From Eubacteriales bacterium (lineage in GTDB: Bacteria; Bacillota; Clostridia; Christensenellales; Aristaeellaceae), in contig JAQUWD010000030.1 of assembly GCA_028693055.1 (NCBI GenBank), positions 1 to 45,440 of the forward strand: a stretch of DNA of 45,440 nucleotides, written 5' to 3'. Numbering within the stretch: the stretch's first letter is position 1; every line of letters starts with the position of its first letter. Below are positions 6,347 through 13,926 of this stretch, in pieces. The notes beneath the pieces are model-generated. The model saw nothing but the letters and a program-made list of their open reading frames with translations, had not been told where the DNA came from and made no database searches. Both the position numbers and the translations under genes were made by a program.

Positions 6347-9163
6347 ATGGAAGCATCGTTGCGTCTGAGCGGGTCACGCACTGTTTTATTCCGAGTGGAA
6401 GAAAAAGAGCATCAACTGGTCGTGCTGTTGAATCACAACCGCCCCATACGTCTGGCAGCCCGCGATGCCGTCTGTCTGGACGAGTTTTCCCCATTGGCGG
6501 GAAGCAAATGGATGTTCCATGAAAAAACACAGTTGAAAGAGCTTCAAGACGCCGTGGAGCTGATTACCAGACCCGTTGATCAGGACACTGGCGCACCCAC
6601 CCCCGGCTTCTTGGCGATTTATCGTTTCACGGCCGAGGAAGGGGCACTTTGCGTTCAAACGGAGCTATACTGCCCGGAGACATTGCTGGCCGACTCGTTG
6701 TCTTGGCTTCACTTTGAGGTTGAGAAGGATGCGTTTGACCGCTTAGAGCTGAGGGAACCTCGGTATGCCCTGCCCATCGAACAGGTGAATCACAGCATGC
6801 GCGCTGGAGAGCTTACCTTGAGCGGCGTTGCGGGAACCCTTACTTTTTTTGATTGCGGACAGGCGCAGTTTGAGCCTGCCAACGGTTATAGCGAAAAATG
6901 TGAGCCGGCTAGAGCTTTTGGTCAAGCCGCCCTTTGCAGGCAATTGAGGCCTGCTATGTTTCAAGGGGAAAGGGCTCTTCATATGGCGCTGTCCTTCGAG
7001 GAAGGGAAGAAAACACAGGCAGTACGCTCATCCACAGCGAAGAAGGAAGCCTTGGGGCAACAGATTCGGTTAGCTTCTGGGTCGCTTGGCTTGAGCTTTT
7101 TGGTCCGGGAGGATGGTGTTACCCCGCTAGGAATACATCTGAGCGATTTTACCCCGGTAGAGAATTTTTCTTTGCTGCCCTTGATGAAGCTGACTTTGCA
7201 GCGGCTGGCTGATGGCGAGCTTTCTACGGTAACCACGGAGCGTGGCTGGAAAAAGGTCAAGGCTTGTCAAGAACCGGGGCTGCTGTCATTTTATATGGAA
7301 GAACCGGAGGACGTGCCGGGACTGGCGCTGCGAGTGGAGGCGGCGGCTGACGGTAAGGGTCGTATTACTTGGCGTTCGGAGGTTTTAAACAACAATACCG
7401 CATATTCCGTGTTGTATGCCACCTATCCGGGCGTTAGTTGCATGGGAGAAAAAGAAACGTTATTGACTCCCGCCTTTTGCGGTAGATTGGAGAAAAATCC
7501 TTTTCAAAACGACTTTCACGAAAGCAATCCATACCCGGCAGGCTGTGCGTACAGCCTTCCCCTATATGCGTTTTACGATCCTGCCCGCAAGAAGAAAAAC
7601 GGTCTATATATCGCCGTTCACGACGATACGGGCGCGCTGAAGGATATGCGGGTCGACTGCTTTGACTGCGGTCAGGCAGCGGTGGAGTTCCGCTATGGCG
7701 CGATTAACATGGGTCGTCCTGCCAATGCCTTTGCGCTGACGGGGCGCATGATCCTTCAGGTGTTTGACGGCGACTGGTATGATGCGGCTGATATTTATCG
7801 CGAGTTTGTTCAAGCACAAGCGCCTTGGCTTCCGCGGAAGGGAAGGCCGGATTCTCCCCAATGGATGCAGGATACTCCCTTGTATTTGATGGATTGGATG
7901 CCAAATGATAATCCGGACGCCGACCCTGTGCCTATCTCCATTCGTCCAGCTGTGGAGCCTCCTCGGGACGCGTGGGTACAAAAGCCCATACGGTTGGCAG
8001 ATCGTTTGCACAACGTGCCGATTGGCTACCATCTATATAACTGGCACTGGATTCCCTTCAACAACGATTATCCCCATTATTTTCCCGTCAAAACCGGTCT
8101 GCGGGAAGGCGTGGATGAGTTAAAAAGGCACAATGTGCGTACTATGCCCTATATCAACGGCCGCTTATGGGACACGCTGGACAACCGGGGAGAATGCGGC
8201 GAGTTTGCACAGGCTAAGGCGGATGCGACCAAAAGCTGGAATGGATCGCTATTTCTGGAAAGCTATGCCTCTCACGAACCGGACGGACAGCTATGCCGGT
8301 TGGCGGCTATGTGCCCCTCGTCAGCCCGTTGGCGCAACACGCTGGATCGGGTTACGAGACGATTGTTTGATGAATATGGTATGAGCGCTGTTTACATTGA
8401 TCAGATTGCGGCTGCTCAGCCTAACCTTTGTGCGGATGAGACCCATTTGCATATGCCCGGAAATGGCGGCTGGTGGAGAGAAAGCTATCGGTTGCTCATG
8501 CGGCAGCTGCGTGATCATAAGCCAAAGGATTGCGGCTTTACCTCGGAGGCGACTGCTGAGACCTACTGCGACCAGTTTGACGGCTTTTTAAGCTGGACGT
8601 GGATTACAGCCACCTTGGCGCCAGTATTCGTCCGCATATACGCTGGATATATTGCCATGCTTGGGCGCAATACCAATGGATATAAAAAGCAGGATGTGGA
8701 TTATTTCCGCTATCATGTAGCTCAATCGGTGCTGTGGGGTCAGCAGATCGGCTGGATCAACGCCGATGTAGTGGATGATGAGGAAAAAATGGCGTTCTTG
8801 GAGCCCATGGTCGCCATGCGTTATCAATTGCGGCAGTACTTCACTTGCGGCGATTTGCTACGTTCTCCGAAAATTGAGGGAAAAATTCCCCAGTATGTGA
8901 CCGATACGGGCATGGGCATGCCTGAAATGTTTGTGGGGGATCAATATCAAGCATCGGCTTGGCGGTTGAACAATCAGGCGCTGGTTATGGCTGTTAATCT
9001 AACAGATCGTCCGGCCCAGTACACGATGATGCTCCAGGGCTTTACTCCGGGAGCGGAGGCTGCAAAGATCGCGGGTCAGGGAAGCTTTTGTCTTTCGGGG
9101 CAAACCATGCAGGTAACATTGGAGCCTCACAGCGCCATTGCTGTGGAGCTGAGAATCCTATAG
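6347..9163 (+). CDS. DUF6259-type putative glycoside hydrolase
   Basis: A large 938-residue protein without signal peptide or membrane segments, so probably cytoplasmic. Residues about 1-480 look like beta-rich carbohydrate-handling domains. Residues about 500-850 form a TIM-barrel-like region with 'IGYHLYNWHWIPFNNDYPHY', 'MPYINGRLWDT', 'SAVYIDQIAAAQP' and 'GFTSEATAETY', resembling the DUF6259 domain of putative clan-D-like glycosidases. The Asp of 'YIDQ' and the Glu of 'TSEA' are plausible catalytic acids, but this is inference. The C-terminal part (about 870-938) is a small beta domain. The AAGGAGG site before the ATG at 6347 is strong. It sits between the transporter and amino-sugar genes, so it may trim an imported glycan. 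The exact activity is unknown. Confidence 0.72.
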   Translation: MEASLRLSGSRTVLFRVEEKEHQLVVLLNHNRPIRLAARDAVCLDEFSPLAGSKWMFHEKTQLKELQDAVELITRPVDQDTGAPTPGFLAIYRFTAEEGALCVQTELYCPETLLADSLSWLHFEVEKDAFDRLELREPRYALPIEQVNHSMRAGELTLSGVAGTLTFFDCGQAQFEPANGYSEKCEPARAFGQAALCRQLRPAMFQGERALHMALSFEEGKKTQAVRSSTAKKEALGQQIRLASGSLGLSFLVREDGVTPLGIHLSDFTPVENFSLLPLMKLTLQRLADGELSTVTTERGWKKVKACQEPGLLSFYMEEPEDVPGLALRVEAAADGKGRITWRSEVLNNNTAYSVLYATYPGVSCMGEKETLLTPAFCGRLEKNPFQNDFHESNPYPAGCAYSLPLYAFYDPARKKKNGLYIAVHDDTGALKDMRVDCFDCGQAAVEFRYGAINMGRPANAFALTGRMILQVFDGDWYDAADIYREFVQAQAPWLPRKGRPDSPQWMQDTPLYLMDWMPNDNPDADPVPISIRPAVEPPRDAWVQKPIRLADRLHNVPIGYHLYNWHWIPFNNDYPHYFPVKTGLREGVDELKRHNVRTMPYINGRLWDTLDNRGECGEFAQAKADATKSWNGSLFLESYASHEPDGQLCRLAAMCPSSARWRNTLDRVTRRLFDEYGMSAVYIDQIAAAQPNLCADETHLHMPGNGGWWRESYRLLMRQLRDHKPKDCGFTSEATAETYCDQFDGFLSWTWITATLAPVFVRIYAGYIAMLGRNTNGYKKQDVDYFRYHVAQSVLWGQQIGWINADVVDDEEKMAFLEPMVAMRYQLRQYFTCGDLLRSPKIEGKIPQYVTDTGMGMPEMFVGDQYQASAWRLNNQALVMAVNLTDRPAQYTMMLQGFTPGAEAAKIAGQGSFCLSGQTMQVTLEPHSAIAVELRIL

Positions 9164-9175
9164 GAGGCTGAAAGC

Positions 9176-10882
9176 ATGCTGCTGGCGGAACATGGACATA
9201 CGGATTACCGAATCGTGATGGCTTATGGAGCTCATGAAACTATTAAGTATGCCTGCACGGAGTTAAGCCAATTCTTGGAGCGTATAACGGGCGCGTCCGT
9301 TCCGATATGTACTGACCAGCAGCCTTCTTACGAACGGAGTATTTTGGTGGGGGAAAGCCGCGCTTTGCGCGGCTTGAATCCACCCTTGTGCCTTGATGAG
9401 CTGGGCGAGGAGGGCTTTCGTCTTACCACCGTTGGGTCTAGACTGGTGCTTGCCGGTAAGACGCCACGGGGTACGCTGTACGCCGTTTACGCCTTTCTAG
9501 AGCGGCTGGGCTGCCGATGGTTCGCGACAAACGAGGAACGGATTCCCTTCGTTCCAAAGCTGGAAATTGAAGAACTGGATTTGATAGACCGACCTGCCTT
9601 TGAAAGCAGGGAGGCCTATTGGAGAGAAGCCTTTGACGGCGATTTCGCCGTACGCAACCGTTTGAACTCCAATATGGCGGACATCAGTGTGCGGCAAGGT
9701 GGACGGATGAAGTTTCATCGGTTTCACCATACCTTTTATGAGCTGGTGCCGCCCATGCAATATTTTCACAGTCATCCGGAGTACTTCGCTCTATCGGGGG
9801 GTGAGCGCCGCTCGGCGGGGGCGCAGCTTTGTCTGACAAACCCGGAAGTACTACGGCTTACCGTTGAGCGAGTAAGACAATGGATTCGAGACAATCCCGA
9901 TTGCCGGGTTTTTTCCATTGCCCAGAACGACTGCGGCGGATACTGCGAATGCGAGCAATGCAGCGAGTTGGCCCGGAAGGAAGGGAGCCAGTCCGGCCCC
10001 ATTATAGCGTTTGTTAATCAGGTTGCCCAAGCCATTGCATCGGAATTTCCGGACAAACTGCTGCATACGTTCGCTTATCAATATTCCCGTACCGCGCCCC
10101 GCACGTTGCGACCCCATAATCAGGTGATTGTGCGTCTGTGTTCCATTGAATGTGATTTTTCCCATCCCCTTGAAAAGGGAGCATCTCCCAGCTTCTTGCG
10201 GGATTTACGGGAGTGGAGCCGCATCTGTGAACGCTTGTATGTGTGGGATTATACGACTAATTTTGCCAATTATCTTATGCCCTTCGTTCATCTGCATACC
10301 ATGAGAGAGAACCTTCGCTTATACCAAAGCATGAGCGTAAAGGGCGTACTGGAGCAGGGCGCGTTTTCGCAAGGCGGAGGCGCGCATTTGGCAGAGCTGA
10401 TGGCCTATATCCAAGCCAAGCTGCTATGGAATCCTGAACAAAACGTGGAATCGTTGGTTGAGGAGTTTTGCCGCGGATTTTATGGCTTGGCGGCGTCGCC
10501 CTATGTGCTTTCGTATATATGGCTTATGGAAGAAGCCATGACGGCCTATCCGCTGGATATTTATCAAAGGCCCGACGCGCCGTGGGTGACGGAGCCATTG
10601 CTAGAACGGGCTGACAATATTCTTTCCGAGGGTACTTTGGCGGCAAAGGGAACCCGGTTTGAGGAGCGAATCGAAAAGCTGCGGCTGGGGATTACCCAGT
10701 TGATGCTAAGTCGCATGCCGAAGGATACGCCCGGTAGGGGAATGCTGGTTCGGCGCTTTGGCTGGCAATTGCGACGTTATGGAATCAGCGAGCTGCATGA
10801 ACGGCGCTTTTTGGAGGAATCACTGGAGCATTTGGAAGACCCAAAACAGGAGATGAACGGACGTGCCGATTACCAAATGTGA
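9176..10882 (+). CDS. DUF4838 protein, GH163-like putative glycosidase
   Basis: A 568-residue protein with no signal peptide. The N-terminal region (about 1-130: 'ACTELSQFLERITGASVPI', 'GTLYAVYAFLERLGCRWFA') is the alpha/beta domain commonly preceding hexosaminidase and alpha-glucuronidase catalytic domains. The central region (about 150-430: 'HHTFYELVPP', 'HPEYFALSGGERRS', 'QLCLTNPEVL', 'IAQNDCGGYCECEQC') matches the DUF4838 family. From memory, that family includes enzymes classified as GH163 endo-beta-N-acetylglucosaminidases. This fits its position directly before an amino-sugar kinase and murQ. It starts 12 bp after the DUF6259 gene, with the ribosome binding site AGGAGG overlapping that gene's stop. 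The reaction and substrate are inferred. Confidence 0.75.
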   Translation: MLLAEHGHTDYRIVMAYGAHETIKYACTELSQFLERITGASVPICTDQQPSYERSILVGESRALRGLNPPLCLDELGEEGFRLTTVGSRLVLAGKTPRGTLYAVYAFLERLGCRWFATNEERIPFVPKLEIEELDLIDRPAFESREAYWREAFDGDFAVRNRLNSNMADISVRQGGRMKFHRFHHTFYELVPPMQYFHSHPEYFALSGGERRSAGAQLCLTNPEVLRLTVERVRQWIRDNPDCRVFSIAQNDCGGYCECEQCSELARKEGSQSGPIIAFVNQVAQAIASEFPDKLLHTFAYQYSRTAPRTLRPHNQVIVRLCSIECDFSHPLEKGASPSFLRDLREWSRICERLYVWDYTTNFANYLMPFVHLHTMRENLRLYQSMSVKGVLEQGAFSQGGGAHLAELMAYIQAKLLWNPEQNVESLVEEFCRGFYGLAASPYVLSYIWLMEEAMTAYPLDIYQRPDAPWVTEPLLERADNILSEGTLAAKGTRFEERIEKLRLGITQLMLSRMPKDTPGRGMLVRRFGWQLRRYGISELHERRFLEESLEHLEDPKQEMNGRADYQM

Positions 10883-11846
10883 ACCGTTTTTTATTGGACT
10901 GGATGGCGGCGGAACCAAAACAGACGCGGTGCTTTTCACCTCCGAGGGAACGGTGCTACGCCGGGTGCGTGGACGCGCCACGAACCCAATCAGCTGCGCC
11001 GAGCATGCGCCAGCCCATCTTCGTGCTTGCTTAGAGGCATTGCTGAAGGATTTTGGCGGCCTTTGCCGCCCCCTATCCGGAGTGTTCGCCGGGATTGCTG
11101 GAGGCGGACTGACGGATCATCAGCGAAGTATTCACGAGCAGCTTATAACGCTTATGCCAAACGCAGCCTCAGTGGAGAATGGGTCGGACGCGTTAAACGA
11201 GCTAACCGCTTTGCTTGGGCTACAGGATGGCGTGGTAGCCATCGCGGGTACTGGCTCCTGCGTCTATGCTCGCCGGGAAGGAAAAATGATACGTGCTGGC
11301 GGCTGGGGTTATTTGTTTGAGGATGCGTGCAGTGCTTTTGAGTTAGGCAGGCAAGCCCTTTTGCTGGCTATGGAAGAGACGGACGGCCGGGGGGCTGCAA
11401 CGGCGGTTACGCCTTATATCGAAAAGGAGCTTGGCGGAACCGTCGCCGATAAACTATCGGAGCTCTATGCATCCGGTATGGCGCGCATTGCCGGACTGGC
11501 TCCCTGCCTGACCCGGGCTGCGGTAGAGGGAGACGAAGCAGCTCAAAGAGTGGTCAATCTACAGGCCCGTTTGCTGGTAAGGTGCATTTGCGCAGCCGGA
11601 GACAAGCTGGACAGGGGAACCCCCTACTCCGTTGTTCTGACCGGCAGCTTATGGCAAGCCGTACCGATGCTACGCGAGATCGTACAGAGCGAGCTGGGTT
11701 CCAGCCATCCCCTGCTTTCCTCAGCCCTTCCTCCGGTTTACGGCGCGGCGCGGCATGCGGTGATGCAATGTGGACAGCAAGCCGACGAAGTATTTCGTAG
11801 CACTTTTTCCAAAACATTGAAAGGAACCGAAGCCATATGTATATAG
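10863..11846 (+). CDS. BadF/BadG-type N-acetylglucosamine/MurNAc kinase
   Basis: A 327-residue ASKHA-fold kinase of the BadF/BadG/BcrA/BcrD family, which includes GlcNAc kinases and clostridial MurK (phosphorylates both MurNAc and GlcNAc). The phosphate-binding motif 'GLDGGGTKTDAVLF' lies near residues 12-25 and 'VAIAGTGSCVYAR' near 125-137. 'AGGWGYLFEDACSAFELG' is also typical of sugar kinases of this group. The start is a GTG at 10863 with AGGAG upstream; it overlaps the end of the DUF4838 gene by 20 bp, implying translational coupling. The next gene encodes MurQ, so a MurK-like role giving MurNAc-6-phosphate is likely. Which amino sugar it prefers cannot be read from the sequence. Confidence 0.85.
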   Translation: MPITKCEPFFIGLDGGGTKTDAVLFTSEGTVLRRVRGRATNPISCAEHAPAHLRACLEALLKDFGGLCRPLSGVFAGIAGGGLTDHQRSIHEQLITLMPNAASVENGSDALNELTALLGLQDGVVAIAGTGSCVYARREGKMIRAGGWGYLFEDACSAFELGRQALLLAMEETDGRGAATAVTPYIEKELGGTVADKLSELYASGMARIAGLAPCLTRAAVEGDEAAQRVVNLQARLLVRCICAAGDKLDRGTPYSVVLTGSLWQAVPMLREIVQSELGSSHPLLSSALPPVYGAARHAVMQCGQQADEVFRSTFSKTLKGTEAICI

Positions 11847-12772
11847 CGCAGGATTCCCAAAAGGTCGCGCTGCTCCATACCGAACAACGGAACCCCCGTA
11901 GCGTTGGAATCGCACAGATGGAAACGCTCGGAATACTGCAAACCATCAACAAGGAGGATCGCACTGTGGCGGACGCGGTCACTTTGGCCTTACCTAGCGT
12001 TGCTAAGGCGGTGGAATTGATTGTTCCGCGAGCACAGGCGGGTGGAAGACTGGTATATGTAGGGGCCGGAACCAGCGGTCGTCTTGGCTATATGGACGCC
12101 GCCGAATGCTACCCTACCTATGGGAGCGACTTGGTGCAATGCGTGATGGCTGGGGGGCGGGACGCCGTATTCCATGCCGTGGAAGCTGAAGAGGACTCGG
12201 CAGGTGCTGCGAAGCGGGATTTGGAGGCCTTTGGCCTTACGGCTGGCGATGTGGTTTTTGCAGTCGCTGCCAGCGGGCGCACGCCTTACTGCGTGGGAGC
12301 GCTGATATATGCCAGACAGTTAGGCGCCGCTAGTATATCTATGGCTTGCAATCCCCATGCGGAGATGAGCGGTTATGCCGATGTAGCGATCGAGGTGGAC
12401 ACGGGGGCGGAAACGATTATGGGCTCCACGCGTATGAAGGCGGGTACGGCAGAGAAAATGGTAATGAACATGGTCTCCACCACGTTGATGATCCGGCTGG
12501 GGCGTACATGGGACAATCTGATGATTCAGATGACCGCGCATAACAGCAAGTTAAACAACCGAACCCTTCGACTCTTGGAAGAAGCGATTGGTTGGGAGGA
12601 TGACGAGCATGCAGCGCAAATATTAGAAAAAGCAGACGGTCGCTTGGAATTAGCAGTGCTGTCCGCAATAACAGGGCGCACTCCTGATGACTGTTCCGAT
12701 ATGCTTTGCCAGACCAAGGGCAATTTATTAGAGGCAGCGCGAAGACTAGGCTACATGCCGCTAACCAACTAA
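11837..12772 (+). CDS. murQ: N-acetylmuramic acid 6-phosphate etherase
   Basis: Cleaves the lactyl ether of MurNAc-6-phosphate to give GlcNAc-6-phosphate and D-lactate in the cytoplasm. The 311-residue protein shows the family N-terminus 'TEQRNPRSVGI', the SIS-domain motif 'VGAGTSGRLGYMDAAECYPT' with the catalytic Glu near residue 90, and 'HAVEAEEDSAG' carrying the second acidic residue near 116. 'GSTRMKAGTAEKMVMNM' is also a strong MurQ signature. It overlaps the kinase gene by 10 bp, is preceded by AAAGGA, and is the last gene of the operon. Together with the kinase and RpiR regulator it supports a muropeptide or MurNAc salvage function. Confidence 0.94.
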   Translation: MYIAQDSQKVALLHTEQRNPRSVGIAQMETLGILQTINKEDRTVADAVTLALPSVAKAVELIVPRAQAGGRLVYVGAGTSGRLGYMDAAECYPTYGSDLVQCVMAGGRDAVFHAVEAEEDSAGAAKRDLEAFGLTAGDVVFAVAASGRTPYCVGALIYARQLGAASISMACNPHAEMSGYADVAIEVDTGAETIMGSTRMKAGTAEKMVMNMVSTTLMIRLGRTWDNLMIQMTAHNSKLNNRTLRLLEEAIGWEDDEHAAQILEKADGRLELAVLSAITGRTPDDCSDMLCQTKGNLLEAARRLGYMPLTN

Positions 12773-12793
12773 CGGGCGCTCATTTTATCATCA

Positions 12794-12820
12794 ATTTTTT
12801 AATGAAAATCATTAAAAAAT
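12794..12820. promoter_or_regulatory. AT-rich perfect palindrome upstream of the DUF2975 promoter
   Basis: Two perfect 12-bp arms (ATTTTTTAATGA and its complement) flank a 3-nt loop and end 2 bp before the -35 box of the next promoter. There is no GC in the upper stem and no 3' T tract, so it is a weak terminator for murQ. It is better placed as an operator, perhaps for the small HTH regulator of the downstream operon (autoregulation). Confidence 0.4.
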
Positions 12821-12822
12821 AG

Positions 12823-12851
12823 TTGACAAACATCATTTATAGAGGTATACT
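12823..12851 (+). promoter_or_regulatory. SigA-type promoter of the DUF2975/HTH operon
   Basis: TTGACA (12823-12828), a 17-bp spacer and TATACT (12846-12851) form a near-consensus promoter about 50 bp before the ATG at 12903. Confidence 0.75.
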
Positions 12852-12902
12852 CCCTTCTGTCATCAAAACAGATTGGCTGTCATCAGCCAGGGAGGAAATA
12901 CC

Positions 12903-13385
12903 ATGAACCAAACCGCTTCTAAAATCGTAAGTCAAAGCAAAACGATCACCATTCTCGCTACGGTGGCTCGGATTATTCTATATGTTGCTGCGGGGATTAC
13001 TGTTGTATCGCTGGTTGGCAGCTATCTGAACATTACAGGCCCCGTGCTTGTCCTATTTGGCAAGCCTGTCTATATGATTGACCTCTCCGAGGGGATGACC
13101 ATGGAGGCATGGCGCGTGCAGCTGGTGGAAGCCCTAGTGCAGATTGGTCTGGCACAAGCCCTGCTTTACCTAACCGATAGCCTGTTTAAGCGCATTGGTT
13201 CCAGCACCACGCCGTTTACCGCCGAGATCGTAAAGAAAATGAAATCCTTAGGCGTTCTGCTGGGGCTTGTTATCGCCATCGATAACGGCTATCTAGGCGT
13301 TGTGGTCGGCTTTGTCATTTATGCCTTTGCCATGATCTTTGAATATGGCGGCGAACTGCAAAAGCAAGTGGACGAAACGCTGTGA
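12903..13385 (+). CDS. DUF2975 family membrane protein
   Basis: A 160-residue protein with about four transmembrane segments ('IARIILYVAAGITVVSLV'-like near 20-45, 'LVEALVQIGLAQALLYL' near 75-95, 'LGVLLGLVIAIDNGYLG' near 115-135 and a last one near 135-152). DUF2975 proteins of Firmicutes are typically cotranscribed with a YozG-like HTH regulator, as here. The ATG at 12903 is preceded by GGGAGGAAATACC, which excludes the upstream TTG at 12873. Its function is not established. Confidence 0.8.
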   Translation: MNQTASKIVSQSKTITILATVARIILYVAAGITVVSLVGSYLNITGPVLVLFGKPVYMIDLSEGMTMEAWRVQLVEALVQIGLAQALLYLTDSLFKRIGSSTTPFTAEIVKKMKSLGVLLGLVIAIDNGYLGVVVGFVIYAFAMIFEYGGELQKQVDETL

Positions 13386-13395
13386 GGTGCTCGAT

Positions 13396-13611
13396 ATGGC
13401 GATAATCCTCAGACTGGATCGGGTGATGGCCGACCGTAAAATGAGCCTGAACGAGCTAAGCGAAAAGGTGGGCATTGCCAATGTGAATCTGTCCCGGATT
13501 AAGACCGGTAAGATTTCCGCCATTCGCTTTTCCACCCTCAATGCCATGTGCGACGCGCTGCATTGCCAGCCCGGAGAGCTGCTGGAATTTCAGCCGGACG
13601 AAATGGAGTAA
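13396..13611 (+). CDS. Small Cro/C1-type HTH regulator (YozG-like)
   Basis: A 71-residue DNA-binding protein consisting almost only of a helix-turn-helix domain ('MSLNELSEKVGIANVNLSRI' followed by 'KTGKISAIRFSTLNAMCDAL'). It ends with 'CQPGELLEFQPDE', the usual tail of the YozG-like partners of DUF2975 proteins. It begins 10 bp after the membrane protein gene, with GAGGTG as ribosome binding site. It probably regulates its own operon, and the AT-rich palindrome at 12794-12820 is a candidate site. Confidence 0.85.
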   Translation: MAIILRLDRVMADRKMSLNELSEKVGIANVNLSRIKTGKISAIRFSTLNAMCDALHCQPGELLEFQPDEME

Positions 13612-13619
13612 GTAGAAAC

Positions 13620-13639
13620 GAAGCGGCAAAAGCCGCTTC
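13620..13639. repeat. Hairpin repeat, left copy flanking the interspersed repeat
   Basis: GAAGCGGC, loop AAAA, GCCGCTTC: an 8-bp stem just after the HTH gene. An identical 20-nt copy is at 13802-13821, on the other side of the interspersed repeat. One of them is probably the original transcription terminator of the DUF2975 operon, duplicated when the repeat arrived. Confidence 0.7.
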
Positions 13640-13640
13640 A

Positions 13641-13795
13641 GACTGTCGAAAACTCCCTTAAGAGGGTGTCGGGGGAGCCCGCAGGCTACCCTGACTATAT
13701 TCGTATCGACCGGCTTTGCCGGTCGGGCGGGCAGTTTGCGGCAAAGCCGCAAACATTACCCGTAACTGGCGAAAAAGCGCGTAGCGCTTTTTTGA
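13641..13795 (+). repeat. Interspersed structured repeat, copy 1
   Basis: About 155 bp that recur in inverted orientation at 20461-20611, roughly four-fifths identical by eye in the core. It contains internal hairpins (GACCGGC TTT GCCGGTC at about 13708-13724, and TTTGCGGC AAA GCCGCAAA just after). It ends in a terminator-like hairpin AAAAAGCGC GTA GCGCTTTTTT (13772-13793). A 45-codon frame (GTG 13666 to TGA 13803) reads through it with 'IRIDRLCRSGGQ' and 'LPVT' conserved in the second copy. It may be a non-autonomous mobile element, a structured RNA or a small coding repeat; this cannot be decided here. Confidence 0.75.
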
Positions 13796-13801
13796 CACGC
13801 T

Positions 13802-13821
13802 GAAGCGGCAAAAGCCGCTTC
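13802..13821. repeat. Hairpin repeat, right copy
   Basis: The same 20-nt hairpin as at 13620-13639, followed by GTCCCTTTT, so this copy can act as an intrinsic terminator. Together the two copies form a direct (and, being palindromic, also inverted) repeat around the interspersed element. Confidence 0.7.
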
Positions 13822-13864
13822 GTCCCTTTTCCACAATTTCAGCCTATGCATTTACCAGCGCTTG

Positions 13865-13873
13865 TGCTATAAT
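13865..13873 (+). promoter_or_regulatory. Extended -10 promoter of the capD-like/hprK operon
   Basis: TGCTATAAT is a perfect extended -10 element (TG-N-TATAAT). No good -35 box is visible, as expected for extended -10 promoters. A palindrome, TATATGTG - 7 nt - CACATATA (13879-13901), lies at the expected start site and could be an operator. The start codon is about 50 bp downstream. Confidence 0.55.
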
Positions 13874-13926
13874 TGTATTATATGTGATTTTCACACATAT
13901 ATGTTGAGGAATAGGGAGGAAGTCTT

